64,000 nucleotides of DNA from Oscillospiraceae bacterium. GTDB lineage: Bacteria > Bacillota > Clostridia > Oscillospirales > Ruminococcaceae. Below the pieces are notes generated by a model. The model made no database searches, was not told the DNA's origin, and saw only the letters and a program-made list of their open reading frames with translations. Where the stretch lies: assembly GCA_028689635.1 (NCBI GenBank), contig JAQVCU010000004.1:1-64000 (forward strand). The letters are read 5' to 3'. A program made the translations under genes and the position numbers. Shown in pieces: positions 41,795-50,102 of this stretch (positions within the stretch are counted from its first letter, which is position 1; every line of letters begins with the position of its first letter).

Positions 41795-43484
41795 GCTTGA
41801 ATTAACATGGTACGGAAAGGACGAGCCTATTCGCATTGAGCCTCGTCTGCTGATTGAGAATGCGGCACTCTCCAATACTGCCGCTGACCCGGACACCGAG
41901 AATATGATTATCCACGGTGATAATCTGCTGGCGTTGAAAGCTTTAGAGACCCGGTTTGCGGGTCAGGTGAAATGTATATACATAGATCCACCTTATAACA
42001 CAGGTGCTGCATTTGATTATTATGATGATAATTTGGAACACTCCACGTGGCTGAATCTCATGTATAGTCGCTTGGTAATTTTGCGAAATTTGCTTGCAGA
42101 TGATGGTTTTTTCTGCTGCCAGATTGATGATTCCGAAGGTGCGTATTTAAAGGTGCTTTTGGATGAGATTTTCGGCAGGCATAATTACTTAAATACATTT
42201 TATATTCAAGTGCGCTACCCCAATAAGACTTTGGCAGAGGACAGCGACTATCAAAAAGTAATTGAACAGTGCCATGTGTACGCAAAACAGAGAAGTTTAG
42301 CGAAATTGAATAGGCCTCAAGCAGAATACGATATTGCTAAATTCAAATGGCGAGTGGTCGAGGACGCTCCGGGTGAAGTTGTAACTTTGGGCAATAAACG
42401 TGTCGAAATTTTCAAGCCTGATCAGTACCACATTGAGGAAATTGAGCCTTGCTTCGAAGGTTTGAAGGAAACTTGGGCAACAGGCTCGTTGGCCAGAGTC
42501 AAAGCCAGCGCCGGTGAATTCTTTGAATTATATTTAGCTGAGAGAAAAGATGTCGATGGCCTTGGCTGTCTTTATAAGGTAGAAGGCATTGGTGAAGACG
42601 GCTTGGGATACCGCTATATCAGTGGCCCTAAAAAAGCAACAGCAAATAAAGGAAAGTTTTATTCTGGAATTCCTCTCAAGAGGCTCGAAGAACTGAAAAC
42701 AGGAAAAAGTTTCAAGTACTTGCCGGTTGCTAATTTCTGCGATTTTGCCGGAAACTTCGGCAATTGCAGATTGGAAGGTAGCGTTGACTTCAAGGGTGGC
42801 AAGAAACCGGAGCCTCTGTTGGAGATGATACTCAAATACTATTCTAACCCCGGAGATTTTGTTTTAGACTCCTTCCTCGGTTCTGGTACAACTGCTGCCG
42901 TGGCACACAAAATGAATCGACGCTATATCGGTATCGAGATGGGTGACCACGCATATTCACACTGCAAATACCGTTTAGATAAGGTGATAGATGGCAGTGA
43001 TAAAGGCGGTATTTCTAAAACTATTGGATGGCAAGGTGGCGGAGGATATCGTTTCTTTGAACTGGCTCCATCTCTTATAAATTGCGACCCGTTTGATGAA
43101 TATGTTATCAACGAGGAATATAATGCTGATATGCTTGCCGCAGCAGTGGCCTTGCATGAGGGTTTCCGCTATCAGCCAGATGGTAGCTTGTTCTGGAAAC
43201 AGTCCGTAGGTAATGAAAGCAGTTATCTGTTCGTGACCACACGGCACCTCAACAGCACCTATCTGGATTCCATCAAGGACACTATGGAGGATGGCGAATA
43301 TCTCATCATTGCCTGCCGTTCCTTTGACAGCGGTTTGGATAAGGCGTATGGCAACATTACCATCAAGAAAATTCCGCAGATGCTTCTCAGCCGGTGTGAA
43401 TTCGGCAAGGCCGACTACAACTTAAACATTGTGCATCCGCCGGTATATGACGATGAGTGGGATGAGGAGGATTGCGATGAATAA
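41784..43484 (+). CDS. Type III restriction-modification system methyltransferase (Mod)
   Basis: YIDPPYNTGAAFDYYDDN (motif IV) before DSFLGSGTTAAVAHKMNRRYIGIE (motif I): beta-class N6-adenine methyltransferase order. Confidence 0.92.
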   Translation: MANKLELTWYGKDEPIRIEPRLLIENAALSNTAADPDTENMIIHGDNLLALKALETRFAGQVKCIYIDPPYNTGAAFDYYDDNLEHSTWLNLMYSRLVILRNLLADDGFFCCQIDDSEGAYLKVLLDEIFGRHNYLNTFYIQVRYPNKTLAEDSDYQKVIEQCHVYAKQRSLAKLNRPQAEYDIAKFKWRVVEDAPGEVVTLGNKRVEIFKPDQYHIEEIEPCFEGLKETWATGSLARVKASAGEFFELYLAERKDVDGLGCLYKVEGIGEDGLGYRYISGPKKATANKGKFYSGIPLKRLEELKTGKSFKYLPVANFCDFAGNFGNCRLEGSVDFKGGKKPEPLLEMILKYYSNPGDFVLDSFLGSGTTAAVAHKMNRRYIGIEMGDHAYSHCKYRLDKVIDGSDKGGISKTIGWQGGGGYRFFELAPSLINCDPFDEYVINEEYNADMLAAAVALHEGFRYQPDGSLFWKQSVGNESSYLFVTTRHLNSTYLDSIKDTMEDGEYLIIACRSFDSGLDKAYGNITIKKIPQMLLSRCEFGKADYNLNIVHPPVYDDEWDEEDCDE

Positions 43485-46125
43485 TTATTTTCCTCAATAC
43501 ACCACGGACTATATCAGTGGCGTCATGTCCCTGCGTAAACCGCAGGAGAAATCTCTCAAAATTCTGGAGGACATCGTAAACAGCGTTATGCTCCGCAAGG
43601 GTATGAATTTGAAAGCCGCCCTTGGTGCTGTCCACGCTATGTACCCGATCTGCTCCGATTTTGAGCGTGATTTCATGTCGCTGACCTTTGCCCTCGCTAC
43701 TGGCGTTGGCAAGACAAGACTGATGGGCGCATTTATTGCCTATCTGTATACCCAGCACGGCATCAAGAACTTTTTTGTCGTTGCGCCGAATACCACCATC
43801 TACGATAAGCTGAAAAGGGATTTGAGTGATAATAATAGTGCCAAGTATGTATTCAAGGGTCTTGGCTGTTTTAACACTCCTCCGCAGATTATTACGGATG
43901 ATGATTATAAGGATAAGCAATTATCGATTTTTGCGTCCGATATCCGCATTTTTGTATATAACATCGACAAGTTCAATAAGGAAGGCGCAAACATGAAAAA
44001 GGTGAACGAGGTCATCGGTGACTCGTTCTACCAGTACCTTTCCAATCTGTCGGATTTGGTGCTTATTATGGACGAATCACACCATTATCGTGCAGAGAAA
44101 GGCGCACAGGCCCTTAATGAACTGAATCCGCTACTCGGTCTGGAACTGACAGCCACACCGCTTGTGACTAAGGGTGCAAAACAAGTAAAGTTCAAGAATG
44201 TGGTATTTGAGTATCCGCTGTCCAAGGCTATCGAGGATGGCTATACCCGTACCCCGTTTGCGGTTACACGCTCCGACATTGATTTTTACAATTTTGGTGA
44301 CGAGCAGCTTGATAAAATGATGCTTCTGGACGGCATCACCTGTCACGAAAGCACCAAACGGAAACTGGAGGTCTATGCCGCCAATCACGGCAAACATCTC
44401 GTAAAGCCGTTTATGCTCGTTGTGTGCAAGGATACCGACCACGCAGCGTGGGTGGAAAGTTTCATCAAGTCCGATGAATTCCGCAACGGCGCATATCGCA
44501 ACAAAACCATCATCGTCCACTCCAAGCAGAAAGGCTCCGAGACCGAGGCGAACACCCGTCTGCTCCTCGATGTCGAGAACCCGGAAAACCCGGTGGAAAT
44601 CGTCATCCATGTCAATATGCTGAAAGAGGGATGGGATGTCAATAACCTCTATACTATCGTGCCGCTTCGTACCGCTGCATCCAAAATTCTGCGTGAGCAG
44701 ATGGTCGGCAGAGGTCTGCGTTTGCCGTATGGTGAGCGTACCGGGGACAGAGATGTGGATGCGGTCATGCTGACTGCCCACGATAAATTCAACGATATTA
44801 TCACGGAGGCACAAAAGGGTGACTCTATCTTCAAGGCCGGTAATGTTATCAAAGTTGAAGAAATCGTGCCGGAGCAGACCACTTACACACTCTTGACCAT
44901 TGAGCCTCCTACAGATACCACCCTTGATAAAGCCTACGAACATACGCAGTTGCCGAAAACGGATACCACGGACGCTCTGCTGAAAAAGGCGGCTGAAATC
45001 ATCAGCACGGAGGTTTCTAACCACATTCAGCACACACCGGGTCACACGGTTACCCCGGCACAGGCGCAGCAGATTGTGGAAACGGTCAAGCAGAAGGTTT
45101 CCGAGGATCGGGACTTGGGCGATGTGTTCAAGGAGAACGAAAATCCTCTTGCTGCATGGATGCTCTATCAAACGGAAGAAACCCATCGTGCCGCCGTCAG
45201 CAAATTTATTCCTATCCCTCGCATCAAGGTTACTGATGCAGGCGTCGAGGAATATGTATTCTTGGATTTTGACCTCGATATGGCTGAATTTACCCATGTG
45301 CCTATCAAGAATGAACTCCTCGTGCAGAACTTGGAGGATATGCAGGATAGGCAGCGTATCAAGGGTGAGGCTATCGATTTTGAGGGCTATAATCCGAAAA
45401 AGGTCATTCTGGAACAACTTCGTAAAAAGCCAGAAATTGACTATGAAAAATGCTCCGCTCTGTTGTTCAAGCTGATTACGCAGGTCTGCGACCACTATGC
45501 AGACCGCTATGGCATCAATGGTATGCAGAATATCATCATGATGTACAAGCGTGATATCGGCAATAAAATCTACAAGCAGATGCTTCAGCACTTTTACTGC
45601 GAGAACGGATTTCTGCAGGAGGAAGTGATTGGCACCAGAGATTACAATTTGGAACAGCATTATAACTTTAGTGAGCGTGTCGGCCTTTTTTCTGCTTATG
45701 CGGAAAAAATCCAGTCCGTTCTCTTTGATGGCATCAAAAAGGGCGTATTTGACAGAGCCAAGTTTGACAGCCACCCGGAACTGCTCCTTGCACGGGTATT
45801 GGAATATGATACCGATGTGCAGAACTGGCTCCGTCCGGCACCGCAGGAATTTAATATCACTTACAATCACGGCCACAGCTATGAGCCGGACTTCGTTGTA
45901 GAAACCGAAGGCGTTATATATCTCGTTGAAGTCAAAGGCGAAGATAAACTTAACGACCCGGATGTCATAGCCAAGAAAAAGCGTGGTATCCAGTATTGCG
46001 AAGTTGCTACCCGTTGGGGCAAGGCAAACGGCTATAAGGAATGGCAGTATCTGTTCATTCCGTCCAAGCAGGTTATGCCGAACTCCTCGTTCATGCAATT
46101 AGCAAAACAGTTCCACACACTATAA
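43477..46125 (+). CDS. Type III restriction endonuclease subunit (Res)
   Basis: LATGVGKTRLMGAF (Walker A), IMDESHHYRAEKG (DEAD-like), QMVGRGLRLPYG, C-terminal PDFVVETEGVIYLVEVKGEDK (PD-ExK nuclease). Confidence 0.93.
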   Translation: MNNYFPQYTTDYISGVMSLRKPQEKSLKILEDIVNSVMLRKGMNLKAALGAVHAMYPICSDFERDFMSLTFALATGVGKTRLMGAFIAYLYTQHGIKNFFVVAPNTTIYDKLKRDLSDNNSAKYVFKGLGCFNTPPQIITDDDYKDKQLSIFASDIRIFVYNIDKFNKEGANMKKVNEVIGDSFYQYLSNLSDLVLIMDESHHYRAEKGAQALNELNPLLGLELTATPLVTKGAKQVKFKNVVFEYPLSKAIEDGYTRTPFAVTRSDIDFYNFGDEQLDKMMLLDGITCHESTKRKLEVYAANHGKHLVKPFMLVVCKDTDHAAWVESFIKSDEFRNGAYRNKTIIVHSKQKGSETEANTRLLLDVENPENPVEIVIHVNMLKEGWDVNNLYTIVPLRTAASKILREQMVGRGLRLPYGERTGDRDVDAVMLTAHDKFNDIITEAQKGDSIFKAGNVIKVEEIVPEQTTYTLLTIEPPTDTTLDKAYEHTQLPKTDTTDALLKKAAEIISTEVSNHIQHTPGHTVTPAQAQQIVETVKQKVSEDRDLGDVFKENENPLAAWMLYQTEETHRAAVSKFIPIPRIKVTDAGVEEYVFLDFDLDMAEFTHVPIKNELLVQNLEDMQDRQRIKGEAIDFEGYNPKKVILEQLRKKPEIDYEKCSALLFKLITQVCDHYADRYGINGMQNIIMMYKRDIGNKIYKQMLQHFYCENGFLQEEVIGTRDYNLEQHYNFSERVGLFSAYAEKIQSVLFDGIKKGVFDRAKFDSHPELLLARVLEYDTDVQNWLRPAPQEFNITYNHGHSYEPDFVVETEGVIYLVEVKGEDKLNDPDVIAKKKRGIQYCEVATRWGKANGYKEWQYLFIPSKQVMPNSSFMQLAKQFHTL

Positions 46126-46137
46126 ACTCTACTGGCA

Positions 46138-46182
46138 TTAAGACCACACTGGGGATTTCCCTCGGTGTGGTCTATTTTTATG
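46138..46182. terminator. Terminator downstream of Res
   Basis: AGACCACACTGGGGATTTCCCTCGGTGTGGTCTATTTTTA. Confidence 0.7.
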
Positions 46183-46254
46183 CCCGGAAATCGGAAAGGA
46201 GGTGATGCCCGGTGTATGCAAATTTCAGCGGAAGGAGGTGTGAAAAAATCGTAG

Positions 46255-47484
46255 ATGGCGAAGAAATTAGACGCAGAGCGTATCGAACAGGCCCGGCACC
46301 AAGAACAAAAGCGCAGTGACCGTCGAGAGGAGCAAAAACGGGAAATCCAAGACACCATAGCAAAAAATCGCAGCGGTCAGCGCAAGGGCCGTGTCATTAT
46401 GCCAGAAAAGAAGGAGTACGCATATCAAGAGGCCCGCAAAGTGCGAGTGGCGGCATACTGCCGTGTCAGCACAGCCGAAGAAGCGCAGGTGGGCAGTTTT
46501 GAAATGCAGGTACAGCACTTCCAGTCCGTGATAGATAATAATCCGAATTATGAACTGGTCAAAATCTATACGGACGAAGGTATAAGTGGCACTTCTGTAG
46601 GCAAGCGAAAGGGCTTTCAAGAGATGATTGAGAATGCTTGTGCCGGGAAAATCGACCTCATCCTCACCAAGAGCATCAGCCGCTTCGGTCGTAACATTGT
46701 GGATATACTGACCACGCTGCGCACACTGAGTGACCTTAATCCCCCGGTGGCGGTGAACTTTGAATCCGAGGGCATTAACACCAGTGATGGCAAAAACAAA
46801 CTGGTCATATCCATTCTGTCGGCCTTGGCAGAACTGGAAAGTCAGCAAAAAAGCATTGCAATCAAGGAAGGCATACGCTACCGAATGCAGGAGGGTCTGT
46901 ACAAATACTCTGTAAAGAACACCATCGGCTACTATCGAGATTATTCCGGCAGGGTCAAAATCGAGCCTGCAGAGGCAGAAATCGTGCGATATATCTTCGA
47001 TAGCTTTACAGAGAGTGCTTCACCGAGGGAAATTGCGGAATCCCTCACGGAGCAAGGGATACGCTCTCCGAAGGGTATGGAATATTGGCGGCAGGCTACC
47101 ATCAAGAATATTCTCAAAAATGAGAAATACTGCGGCGATGTTCGATACCAAAAAACCTACTCCAAGGACTACTTAACCCACAAAACGGCGAAGAATAACA
47201 ATATTCTGCCACAGTGGTATTGGGAGAATGACCATCCCGCCATCATAAAGCGTGAGCAATGGAACAAAGCGCAGGAACTGCTTGATGCCGGAAACTGGCG
47301 TAAAAGCAGTAAGCCGTTGGAGGCTATGAAGAAGAAATTCACTGTAGCCAAGGTCAAATCCGGCGTTCTGCGAGGGTATTTTCTCCTCGATATGATGTGG
47401 TCAAAGGAAGAACGAGACCAGTTCATTCAAATTATCAACAGTATTAACGAGCTTGACGATGGTCAAGAAGAAAGGAACGAATAA
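46255..47484 (+). CDS. Second serine recombinase (resolvase domain + recombinase domain, no obvious zinc ribbon)
   Basis: RVAAYCRVSTAEEAQVGSFEMQVQHFQ, YTDEGISGTSVGKRKGFQEMI, LTKSISRFGRNIVD, WRQATIKNILKNEKYCGDV. Confidence 0.93.
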   Translation: MAKKLDAERIEQARHQEQKRSDRREEQKREIQDTIAKNRSGQRKGRVIMPEKKEYAYQEARKVRVAAYCRVSTAEEAQVGSFEMQVQHFQSVIDNNPNYELVKIYTDEGISGTSVGKRKGFQEMIENACAGKIDLILTKSISRFGRNIVDILTTLRTLSDLNPPVAVNFESEGINTSDGKNKLVISILSALAELESQQKSIAIKEGIRYRMQEGLYKYSVKNTIGYYRDYSGRVKIEPAEAEIVRYIFDSFTESASPREIAESLTEQGIRSPKGMEYWRQATIKNILKNEKYCGDVRYQKTYSKDYLTHKTAKNNNILPQWYWENDHPAIIKREQWNKAQELLDAGNWRKSSKPLEAMKKKFTVAKVKSGVLRGYFLLDMMWSKEERDQFIQIINSINELDDGQEERNE

Positions 47485-47486
47485 TT

Positions 47487-47909
47487 ATGGCAATCAATTT
47501 TTCTACTATCAACCTTGAGGTTATCGATATCAACACCAACGCTGCCCCTGACATCTTCATCAACCAGAACGGCATCACCTTCAGCAAACGTGTTCTGGAG
47601 GACTTGAACTACCCGCAGAATGTCCAGTACTGCTTGGACGCTGCCCACAAGGTGTTCGCCATCCGTGTCTGCAAGGGTAATGAGGCCAAGGCCACTCCGT
47701 TCTCCAAGCCGAGAGCCGAGCAGACCACCACGCTCTCCTGCGGCAACAAGAACCTGCGTGATGTTATCGTTGCAATGATTCCCGGTTTCGATGCCAAGAA
47801 GCGTTATAAGGTGACCGGCGAGTACGATGCGGAGAATCGTGTCATGTACTACGATATGGCCACAGCCGAGGAGTCCAATTTCCGCAACAATGTGGCAAAT
47901 GCTGAATAA
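47487..47909 (+). CDS. Hypothetical protein translationally adjacent to serine recombinase
   Basis: 140 aa ORF starting 2 nt after the recombinase stop, preceded by GAAAGGAACG ribosome-binding site. Confidence 0.7.
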   Translation: MAINFSTINLEVIDINTNAAPDIFINQNGITFSKRVLEDLNYPQNVQYCLDAAHKVFAIRVCKGNEAKATPFSKPRAEQTTTLSCGNKNLRDVIVAMIPGFDAKKRYKVTGEYDAENRVMYYDMATAEESNFRNNVANAE

Positions 47910-47949
47910 GAGGTAAGGACGGCATCCCGGAAAGGCGGTGATATAGAAA

Positions 47950-47995
47950 AAGACCACACAGCCGACATTGTAGTCAGTTGTGTGGTCTTTCTGTT
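47950..47995. terminator. Terminator at right end of element
   Basis: AAAGACCACACAGCCGAC...GTTGTGTGGTCTTTCTG. Confidence 0.75.
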
Positions 47996-48040
47996 GACAC
48001 CGCTTGAGGACGTCACTCAAAAATTATCGTTGTTTTCAAT

Positions 48041-48080
48041 AATCCCTAAGTGAACGCTCCAAATGCCGTCCCCTTTTTTG
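48041..48080. other. Candidate attR of the element
   Basis: Element arm AATCCCTAA + GTG + host arm AACGCTCCAAATGCCGTCCCCTTTTTT. Confidence 0.65.
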
Positions 48081-48170
48081 AACTTTTTGTGAAAATGAGA
48101 AATGGTGCAACAAATCCCGAATTTCCCGGCACTATAATGGCAAAGAAAGAAAAAAGAGGGGATTTGCGAA

Positions 48171-48638
48171 ATGAGACACAAATGGATCTGCGCCGCGGCC
48201 GCGGCGCTGCTGGTCTTGTCCCTGGCCGGATGCGGTGGGATAAAGACGACGGTTGTCCCCACTCCGGAGGATCTGCCGGCCCTTACGGTGACCTATGGCG
48301 GCGAAGAGACAGATATCCCGCGCAACGAGATCCAGTGGGAAGGGGACGACAGCGCCATGACGACGGATTATCCCTCGCCGCTGGATGCGGCGGCCTCCTT
48401 TACCGAGATCGCCTGCCCGACGGGAGAACAAAACCTGACCCTTACCTTTTCGAGGGAACCGGAAAAGATCAGCGTTGCCCGTTGGAGCGCCGCGGAGATC
48501 GGGAACCTAAAGGCAAAGCCGGAGCGGCAGGACCTCAGGGAGCTTTTGCTGCCGTCGGAGGGCAGCTGGCTTTACGAGGTGGAGGGAAGCTGGAAAGAGG
48601 GAACCGTGACCTATGTCTTTTCGGTATCCCGGCCCTAA
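48171..48638 (+). CDS. Hypothetical lipoprotein
   Basis: Signal peptide with lipobox LSLAGC; ribosome-binding site AGAGGGGA. Confidence 0.75.
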   Translation: MRHKWICAAAAALLVLSLAGCGGIKTTVVPTPEDLPALTVTYGGEETDIPRNEIQWEGDDSAMTTDYPSPLDAAASFTEIACPTGEQNLTLTFSREPEKISVARWSAAEIGNLKAKPERQDLRELLLPSEGSWLYEVEGSWKEGTVTYVFSVSRP

Positions 48639-48739
48639 ACTTTGGAGGGCGGCTGCTTTTTTCACAAGAAGGGGAGGCTGACGGAAACAGCCAGAAAAGG
48701 CGCGGAGAGATAAAAAAGGGGAACACCCGCCCGCGCTCA

Positions 48740-48778
48740 TAAAAAAAGGCCCTGCGCCGCGGCGCAGGGCCTTTTTTC
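48740..48778. terminator. Rho-independent terminator
   Basis: AAAAAAAGGCCCTGCGCCGCGGCGCAGGGCCTTTTTTCC. Confidence 0.85.
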
Positions 48779-48848
48779 CTGCACTGCCAAAAGCGGGCTT
48801 GCCGGGAAGGACGCGCTGTGGTACAATCGGTTCCAAAGGGAAGGAGAG

Positions 48849-49436
48849 ATGGAGATGGAAGGGTTTGTGCGGTTGGAAACACAGCGCCTGCGCCTGCGGG
48901 ATCATCTGGCGGAGGATCTGCCGGAGCACCACCGGCTGCTCTCCGACCCGCTGGTGATGCGGTATCTGCCGGAGCTGCGGACGCATACCCTGGCAGAATC
49001 GGAGGAGAACTTAAGGCAGGCGATGGCGCAAGTCGGCCGTCCGGAGCGCACCGGCTGGTTTTTCCGCATTGAGGAGAAGGAAAGCGGGCGGCTGGTGGGA
49101 GAGATCGGCTATACGGTGGTGGCCCAGGGGGCGGAAGGAAAAACCGGGCATCTGGGATATTTTACCTTTTGCGATTTTTGGGGCCGGGGCTATGTGCCGG
49201 AGGCTATGGCCGAGGTGCTGCGCTTTGGGTTCGAAGAGGGCGGGATCGCTTTGTTCGAGACAGGCTGTCTTGCGGAAAACAGGCGGTCGGAACGGGTGAT
49301 GCAGAAATGCGGCATGCGCCGCCGCGAGGGCGAATTCCGGGAGCGGCACGAGGGCGAGCTCAAGCCCCGGGTAGAGTATGTCCTGCGGCGGGAGGACTGG
49401 GCGCAGGGCCGGACAGACGGGGCAAAAGAGGCATAA
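48849..49436 (+). CDS. GNAT family N-acetyltransferase (RimJ/RimL-like)
   Basis: LETQRLRLRDHLAEDLPEHHRLL, LGYFTFCDFWGRGYVPEAMAEVLRFGFE, NRRSERVMQKCGMRREGEF pattern. Confidence 0.88.
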   Translation: MEMEGFVRLETQRLRLRDHLAEDLPEHHRLLSDPLVMRYLPELRTHTLAESEENLRQAMAQVGRPERTGWFFRIEEKESGRLVGEIGYTVVAQGAEGKTGHLGYFTFCDFWGRGYVPEAMAEVLRFGFEEGGIALFETGCLAENRRSERVMQKCGMRRREGEFRERHEGELKPRVEYVLRREDWAQGRTDGAKEA

Positions 49437-49688
49437 AAAAATCAGGCGGGCAGAAGCCCAGCCTGATCCTGGCTTATCATATTCCCAAACGCAACAGCCT
49501 TTTTTCCATGATAAGACCGCCTTTATTGTGCACAGAACCCGTCGGAAAATACGGTGGAAAAGCAGTTTTGGCAAAGTTTTGGGCTGTGGCGCGGCGAATG
49601 GAAAAAGGAAGCAAAAAAAGAGTTGCATCTTTCTGCTAAGTATGATATCATAAATAAAGTTAATCGGAAAAAGGCGGAGGTGCTAAAA

Positions 49689-49940
49689 ATGCAGGTGTTT
49701 GAAATCATTGGCGGTATCCTGTTGGTTTTGATCTCGATCTCGATGATCGTTATTGTTATGTTGCAGGAAGGCAAGGGCAAAGGGATTGGTACCATCAGCG
49801 GCGGTGACACCACCGGTGCTTATGGGAAAAACAGAGCAAAGACCCTGGACGCAATGTTGTCCAGATATACAAAAATTTGCGCGATTCTGTTCCTTGTTCT
49901 CACGTTTGCCGTTTGGATTTTGAGTATTTTTACGAAGTAA
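49689..49940 (+). CDS. secG: Preprotein translocase subunit SecG
   Basis: EIIGGILLVLISISMIVIVMLQEGKGKGIGTISGG...KTLDAMLSRYTKICAILFLVLTFAVWIL. Confidence 0.9.
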   Translation: MQVFEIIGGILLVLISISMIVIVMLQEGKGKGIGTISGGDTTGAYGKNRAKTLDAMLSRYTKICAILFLVLTFAVWILSIFTK

Positions 49941-50102
49941 CCCAAAAGCGTCCTGCCGAACAGCAGGACGCTTTTTTAATATGGAAAAACCTGCTTGCCG
50001 GAAAGGGCCTGCTCCGGCGAGATTTTTTGCGTTTTCCGGAAATTCTAATCAGAAACAGGCCTGCGGCAACGCGGGCGGCGCAGGCGAAGGAATGGAGAAA
50101 GA

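Noticed and set aside
44131-46098. 655 aa minus-strand ORF opposite res
   Set aside because: Shadow ORF of the restriction subunit; no domain pattern.
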